Below, piece after piece: positions 12,588 to 16,761 of a stretch of 16,761 nt of DNA (position 1 is the first letter of the stretch; every line of letters starts with the position of its first letter). Source of the stretch: CAYGZC01 sp964354225 (GTDB taxonomy: Bacteria; Bacteroidota; Ignavibacteria; UBA10030; SZUA-254); NCBI GenBank assembly GCA_964354225.1, contig CAYGZC010000286.1:1-16761 (forward strand), given 5' to 3'. The position numbers were made by a program, and so were the translations under genes. The notes beneath the pieces were generated by a model. The model had not been told where the DNA came from, searched no databases, and saw only the letters and a list, made by a program, of their open reading frames with translations.

Positions 12588-15487
12588 ATGCCTATTATTT
12601 TTTCGACAAAGAGCGAAGATACATCGGCAATTTAGGATTTGCGCCTAATTGGAACGGTAGCGATGCTATTAGTTTTGATGCGCATGCATTTCATCATGAT
12701 TCGCCTGCTATGGACTTCCATACGGCTGGTTACTATCCAACTGAAAAATATATTCTCTTTGGAGATGCATGTACCGATGCAGCCGAAGATCACAACGTAA
12801 TTATTCATGAATATACACACGCTCTTCATGATTATTTAATGGCTGGTGGTTTAGTATCGGTCAGTGAGTATGATTATGATGAGAGATGGATTAGTGAGGG
12901 ATCGGGAGATTATCTTGCTAATTCTTATCGACGCACAGTATCAAGCTATGAACCAAATGAAATAGCACCATGGTATGACTTACCTGAATGTTTAGATCGG
13001 CTTGAGGATAAAAGAAGCTTTGGAAGTTGCTATGTATATCCGGATAGCATTCTTGAGTTTAATCCCCATAAACCGGATGGCCTTGTCTGGGGTTCCAGCA
13101 TGAAAGATATTGAAGAATTAATTACGAGCCAGGGGGAAAATGGAAGAGATGTTACAACAAAACTACTTCTCAAATCATTCTTATATTTAAACAATGGGTC
13201 GGCAATTGCTCCTGATCAGGTTGCAGCATTTTTTCAAGCAGATTATGATGTTTATAATGGAACTCATTTAAAAACATTAGGATATGCGTTTTATAATCGT
13301 GGATTTTTTAATGCAAGACCTTATCTTTATTATTCGAGATGTGTCCATCCAAGCAATTTAGTCAGCGGAAATATTCTATCAAATACCACGTGGTCAGGAA
13401 TTAAGTGGATGGATGGTAATGTTTTGGTTGCGGAAAACGCAACACTTACCATCGATACAAATGCAACTGTTTTTATTCAGGAGGGCAAAAACATTACTGT
13501 AAATTCTAGAAGTAGTATGATAATAGAAGATGGGGCAAAGATTGTTCTTTACGACGGCAGTGGAATTTATTGTGATGGGGGTAGTTCTTTGATAGTTAAT
13601 GATGCCGGTGTTGAGAGCGGATCTAGTTTAATCATACTAAGCTCTGGATCTACTTGTACAATTAATTCAAACAGTACATTCAAAATCAACGGTCAAGGTG
13701 AGTTACAATGTTCTGGTACAATAGTTGTGAATGAAAATGGATCGTTGCAGATTGGTGATGGGTATAAATTAACAGCATACAGTGGATCATCATTTACATT
13801 CGGTACAAATGCACGTATTAACTCACTTGGTATAGTTGATTTACAAGGTAATCAAGCAGATCCGGTGATATTTACATCAAGTTTATCTCCTCCTCAACCC
13901 GGTAATTGGTACGGCATCGTCTTAGCAGGCGGACCAAATACACTCCAGTATTGCAACATTGAATATGCAACTTACGGTGTCATAGTCAACAGCACTACTG
14001 GAACCACAACCGAGAATTGCAATATTAGTCATTGCAGCAGCTACGGTGTTTATGGAATGAACGCAATGGCAATAGGAGCTTTAAGACTGAAAGGAACTAC
14101 ACTGGAAAATAACACTGTCGGCTTGGGTTTAGGAAATGCTTGGGCATCGCTAGAGCCATTAGGGAACAACAACACTATTGTTCAAAATAACAATCAGCAT
14201 GGCTGCTACTTTTATAATAGTCTTGCGTATATGAACCATGCGTTGATCCAAAATAATGATTCGGGTAACGGTATTCGGGCTTCTGGATCCGGTTCGGAGG
14301 TTTATTTAAGTGCAAACGGTGAACAACCGGGATGGAACACTATCCAAGGTAACACTGAGCAAATCGTCAGCGATGAGGGTGGACATGTTTACATTGGCAA
14401 GAGAACTCAGGTGTGCAACTGCTGGGAACAGTCAAGCGCGTTACAAAGTATCAATAAACCTGCTTGTCCTCCGGAGTGTTATTGGGATTGGGAGGATTCA
14501 TGGGGTTACAATAACATCTATGGAACCGACCATTGGGTAGATAATTGGACGAGCAATCCTATTTACGCACATCTCACATATTGGGGAAACCCTCCATCGT
14601 GTTCTGCTCCATCATCATCTCACTTTTATGGAACAGTATATACAAACTACCCGCAATGTTATTCATCAGCGATGTTATCGGCTTCAGGTGGTCCGATAAG
14701 TGATTCAGTGAGATTATATCATTTTGTAAAATATCTTAAACGATTGATTGTAGAAGAACCCGACAGTGCAGATTATGTATTGCCGCTGTTACATCCGTTG
14801 GTTGGTGCGGGTGGAAAATTTACTGATGCACTTGAGGAACCCTGGGAGATATTTTTGAAAAGAATCGTACAGTCCACACCATCATCAATCATAAAGAATA
14901 ATGCGATAGAATACAGGATTCTCAACCGAATGTTTGCAAAAGATTACGATGGAGTAATATCGTTAGCTAACAATATCATTGCAAACATGCCGGATGATAA
15001 TCTGTGGTTATATTGTCAATCACAGAAAATCTCATCGTACCTACAGATGGGTAATATTGCGAGTGCTGAGCAGATTTATACAAGTATGAAATCCAAAGGT
15101 ACACGAATTGCTCCACAAGGAATGGTAGAGATAAGACGTATGCTCGATATTACAAAGGCAACCACACAATCCATTTATCAACCAGTGGATGAAAAGGAGA
15201 TTTCATCTACAACTGCGGCTTCAGAGGGATATGAACTGAGTGCAAATTATTCCAATCCATTCAATCCAGTTACAACAATTAAATACTCACTACCAGAAAA
15301 CACGAAGGTATTACTAAAAATATATAATATCCTTGGTCAAGAAGTCAGGATATTGGTAGACGAATTTCAATCTGCGGGAATTAAGTCTGTGAGTTTCAAT
15401 GCAGGCGATTTACCAAGTGGTGTTTATTTCTATAGATTGCAGGCAGGAAAATTTATAGACATTAAAAAGATGCTGATTGTGAGGTAA
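12578..15487 (+). CDS. Catalytic, beta-helix and T9SS sorting part of the same metallopeptidase (M36/M4-like)
   Basis: The frame is open from 12569 and homologous sequence starts at 12578. The first ATG is at 12710, inside the catalytic domain. Counting from that ATG (925 residues), IIHEYTHALH holds the zinc motif HEYTH (33-37). WISEGSGDYLA supplies the likely third ligand E63, 30 residues after the first histidine, as in M36/M4 gluzincins. About 225-570 is rich in Gly, Ser, Asn and Thr in short strand repeats, a probable right-handed beta-helix. A Cys- and Trp-rich stretch follows (about 569-650), then a helical TPR-like region (about 665-815). The C-terminus (about 840-925) is a T9SS type A sorting domain with NPFNPVTTIKYSL, ILGQEVRIL and LPSGVYFYRL. 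With the preceding frame the intact protein would be near 1280 residues. Starting at 12710 would lose the propeptide and signal peptide. Confidence 0.85.
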   Translation, partial: EEVNAYYFFDKERRYIGNLGFAPNWNGSDAISFDAHAFHHDSPAMDFHTAGYYPTEKYILFGDACTDAAEDHNVIIHEYTHALHDYLMAGGLVSVSEYDYDERWISEGSGDYLANSYRRTVSSYEPNEIAPWYDLPECLDRLEDKRSFGSCYVYPDSILEFNPHKPDGLVWGSSMKDIEELITSQGENGRDVTTKLLLKSFLYLNNGSAIAPDQVAAFFQADYDVYNGTHLKTLGYAFYNRGFFNARPYLYYSRCVHPSNLVSGNILSNTTWSGIKWMDGNVLVAENATLTIDTNATVFIQEGKNITVNSRSSMIIEDGAKIVLYDGSGIYCDGGSSLIVNDAGVESGSSLIILSSGSTCTINSNSTFKINGQGELQCSGTIVVNENGSLQIGDGYKLTAYSGSSFTFGTNARINSLGIVDLQGNQADPVIFTSSLSPPQPGNWYGIVLAGGPNTLQYCNIEYATYGVIVNSTTGTTTENCNISHCSSYGVYGMNAMAIGALRLKGTTLENNTVGLGLGNAWASLEPLGNNNTIVQNNNQHGCYFYNSLAYMNHALIQNNDSGNGIRASGSGSEVYLSANGEQPGWNTIQGNTEQIVSDEGGHVYIGKRTQVCNCWEQSSALQSINKPACPPECYWDWEDSWGYNNIYGTDHWVDNWTSNPIYAHLTYWGNPPSCSAPSSSHFYGTVYTNYPQCYSSAMLSASGGPISDSVRLYHFVKYLKRLIVEEPDSADYVLPLLHPLVGAGGKFTDALEEPWEIFLKRIVQSTPSSIIKNNAIEYRILNRMFAKDYDGVISLANNIIANMPDDNLWLYCQSQKISSYLQMGNIASAEQIYTSMKSKGTRIAPQGMVEIRRMLDITKATTQSIYQPVDEKEISSTTAASEGYELSANYSNPFNPVTTIKYSLPENTKVLLKIYNILGQEVRILVDEFQSAGIKSVSFNAGDLPSGVYFYRLQAGKFIDIKKMLIVR

Positions 15488-15516
15488 CAGATCAGTTATT
15501 AGTCAAATAACTTGAG

Positions 15517-15547
15517 AAGCCGATCTTATTCAAGGGTCGGCTTTTTT
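15517..15547 (+). terminator. Intrinsic terminator after the metallopeptidase gene
   Basis: AAGCCGATCT (15517-15526) pairs with GGGTCGGCTT (15534-15543), using two G-U wobbles around a seven-base loop, and is followed by six T (15542-15547). It lies 30 bases after the stop codon. It directly abuts the convergent rodA stop at 15549-15551. The opposite strand has no T-tract, so it should work only for plus-strand transcription. Confidence 0.85.
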
Positions 15548-15548
15548 A

Positions 15549-16761
15549 TTAGTACTCCTTCCTATTCGCATACATATTCAAGAGCAATCCTGCCATAATC
15601 ATATTCGTCAGCAGGTTTGAGCCACCGTAACTCAGGAATGGCAGGGGAACACCAATCACAGGCATCACTCCCATCGACATACCAATATTAATAACCGTGT
15701 GCGCGGCAAACGTGGCAACAATCCCGATGGCAACTAAACTTGCGTAACGGCTTTTTACCATTGATGCAATTTGCACTCCACGAATGAGCAATAATGTTAG
15801 TAAAAGAAGAATTGCAAATGCACCGATAAGTCCAAACTCTTCCCCCGGAACACAGTAAATAAAGTCTGTCCACTGTGCGGGAAGAAAATTCAATTGCGTT
15901 TGCGATCCATGAAGAAATCCTTTACCAAAAAGCCCGCCAGAGCCAATAGCAATCTTCGACTGTATCACATTATACCCGGCACCGAGTGGATCGGCATCGG
16001 GATTGAGGAATGTAATGATGCGTTTCTGCTGATGCGGTGCAAGCTTACCAAAAATAAATTGAACCGAAGCCCCCATCAGTACGGTGAGTGAAAACACCGC
16101 TGCCGATGCGAGACGATTTTCCCTGAGGAAAAATAAAACCGCCAAAGTTAAAACGACGACAACAAAAAATGCGGTTGTACCGAACAATGTCGCAACTGCG
16201 GCGGCAACAGGCGCCAGAAGCGTTAACATTAAAAAGTTTGAAGCCCCAGCCCAGTAAAGAATTATTATCAACATGCCGAGATAGATGATAGCCGTGCCGA
16301 CATCCGGTTGGATGACAATCAAAATAACAGGGAGAAGGACAAAGCCAAATGTTGCTGCAAGATGTTTAAACCGCTGCAAGTTGACCTGTCGCTGCGAAAG
16401 ATACGATGCCAGCGCCAATATCGTTGTGACTTTTACGATCTCCGATGGCTGCAATCCATAACCGCCGATACCGAACCAGCTCTTCGATCCGGCAACAATT
16501 TTTCCTCCAACTAAAACTACAACAAGAATGACAATCGATAGACCGTAAAGTGGATATGATAATAGCTGTATGGTTCTGAACGGAACGAGCATGATAGTAA
16601 GCATGAACAAAATCCCGACCCCAGCCCAGATCAATTGTCGGCTGAAGAATGCCGAAGCACCGGCATCATAAGTTGCGCTGTACACAGAGGCGATTCCAAT
16701 TAGTGTAAGCAGTAGCACGGCGAAAATAGTTTTGGTGTCGATATTTTCTTTAAACCATGTA
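15549..16761 (-). CDS. rodA: Rod shape-determining protein RodA (5' end beyond window)
   Basis: RodA is the SEDS-family peptidoglycan glycosyltransferase that polymerises lipid II during cell elongation with PBP2. The protein is almost entirely transmembrane helices. It has the SEDS signature segments LQPSEIVK, QPDVGTAI, the periplasmic loop GGLFGKGFLHGSQTQLNFLP with the following QWTDFIY (the aspartate is the conserved catalytic residue) and the C-terminal PLPFLSYGGSNLL. An internal GTG at 16718 is not the real start. The frame stays open to the window edge and reads TWFKENIDTKTIFAVLLLT, the typical RodA N-terminus, so only a few residues are missing. RodA is preferred over FtsW because of this N-terminus and the LPAQWTDFIY form of the loop. 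The usual neighbour, a PBP2 gene, would lie outside the window. Confidence 0.93.
   Translation of the reverse strand, partial: TWFKENIDTKTIFAVLLLTLIGIASVYSATYDAGASAFFSRQLIWAGVGILFMLTIMLVPFRTIQLLSYPLYGLSIVILVVVLVGGKIVAGSKSWFGIGGYGLQPSEIVKVTTILALASYLSQRQVNLQRFKHLAATFGFVLLPVILIVIQPDVGTAIIYLGMLIIILYWAGASNFLMLTLLAPVAAAVATLFGTTAFFVVVVLTLAVLFFLRENRLASAAVFSLTVLMGASVQFIFGKLAPHQQKRIITFLNPDADPLGAGYNVIQSKIAIGSGGLFGKGFLHGSQTQLNFLPAQWTDFIYCVPGEEFGLIGAFAILLLLTLLLIRGVQIASMVKSRYASLVAIGIVATFAAHTVINIGMSMGVMPVIGVPLPFLSYGGSNLLTNMIMAGLLLNMYANRKEY

Noticed and set aside
13440..14300. Repetitive Gly/Ser/Asn coding stretch as a possible DNA repeat array or CRISPR
   Set aside because: The repetition is at protein level (beta-helix turns); there are no conserved DNA repeats with regular spacers.
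14310..14540. 76-codon plus-strand open frame
   Set aside because: It lies in another frame within the beta-helix region of the metallopeptidase gene and has no support of its own.

Overview
The window looks like chromosomal DNA of a Gram-negative bacterium from the Bacteroidota/Chlorobiota (FCB) superphylum. An Ignavibacteria-like lineage is my best guess; this is an inference from protein features, not a placement. Three things support it. There is a Kdo transferase plus a heptosyltransferase-type enzyme, so the cell makes LPS. Two proteins end in type IX secretion (T9SS) type A sorting domains with the NPFNP...LGQEV...LPSGVYFYRL signature. There is also an Omp85/D15-like outer-membrane barrel. 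Several genes have clear Shine-Dalgarno sites (for example AGGAGG before position 11637), which is unlike most classical Bacteroidetes.

Layout. Positions 1-371 hold the 5' part of a 16S rRNA gene on the minus strand. Its leader (372-about 547) has a near-consensus promoter, a terminator-like hairpin and a boxA antitermination motif. Upstream lies a minus-strand cluster read from 6583 down to 665: a cNMP-GAF-histidine kinase, a macrodomain protein, a GT9 heptosyltransferase-type enzyme, waaA and larC. A divergent intergenic region (6584-6646) with a dyad leads to a plus-strand two-gene unit: a secreted protein with four copies of an unrecognised domain (6647-8458), then an outer-membrane barrel (8478-9917). 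This unit is closed by a perfect 14-bp inverted repeat and an intrinsic terminator.

Positions 10234-15487 encode two T9SS cargo proteins: an Asp-box (BNR-like) protein and a large FTP/PepSY zinc metallopeptidase with a beta-helix. Each shows a single-base frameshift: one splits a signal peptide, the other separates the peptidase propeptide from its catalytic domain. An intrinsic terminator follows. A convergent minus-strand rodA gene runs off the right edge.

The genes mostly concern the cell envelope: LPS core synthesis, an outer-membrane barrel with a secreted partner, secreted T9SS proteins and the RodA peptidoglycan polymerase. The most interesting items are the four-repeat protein paired with the barrel, the paired frameshifts, the unusual peptidase architecture and the rRNA leader. 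I saw no CRISPR array, tRNA, transposase, phage gene or recognisable defence system.
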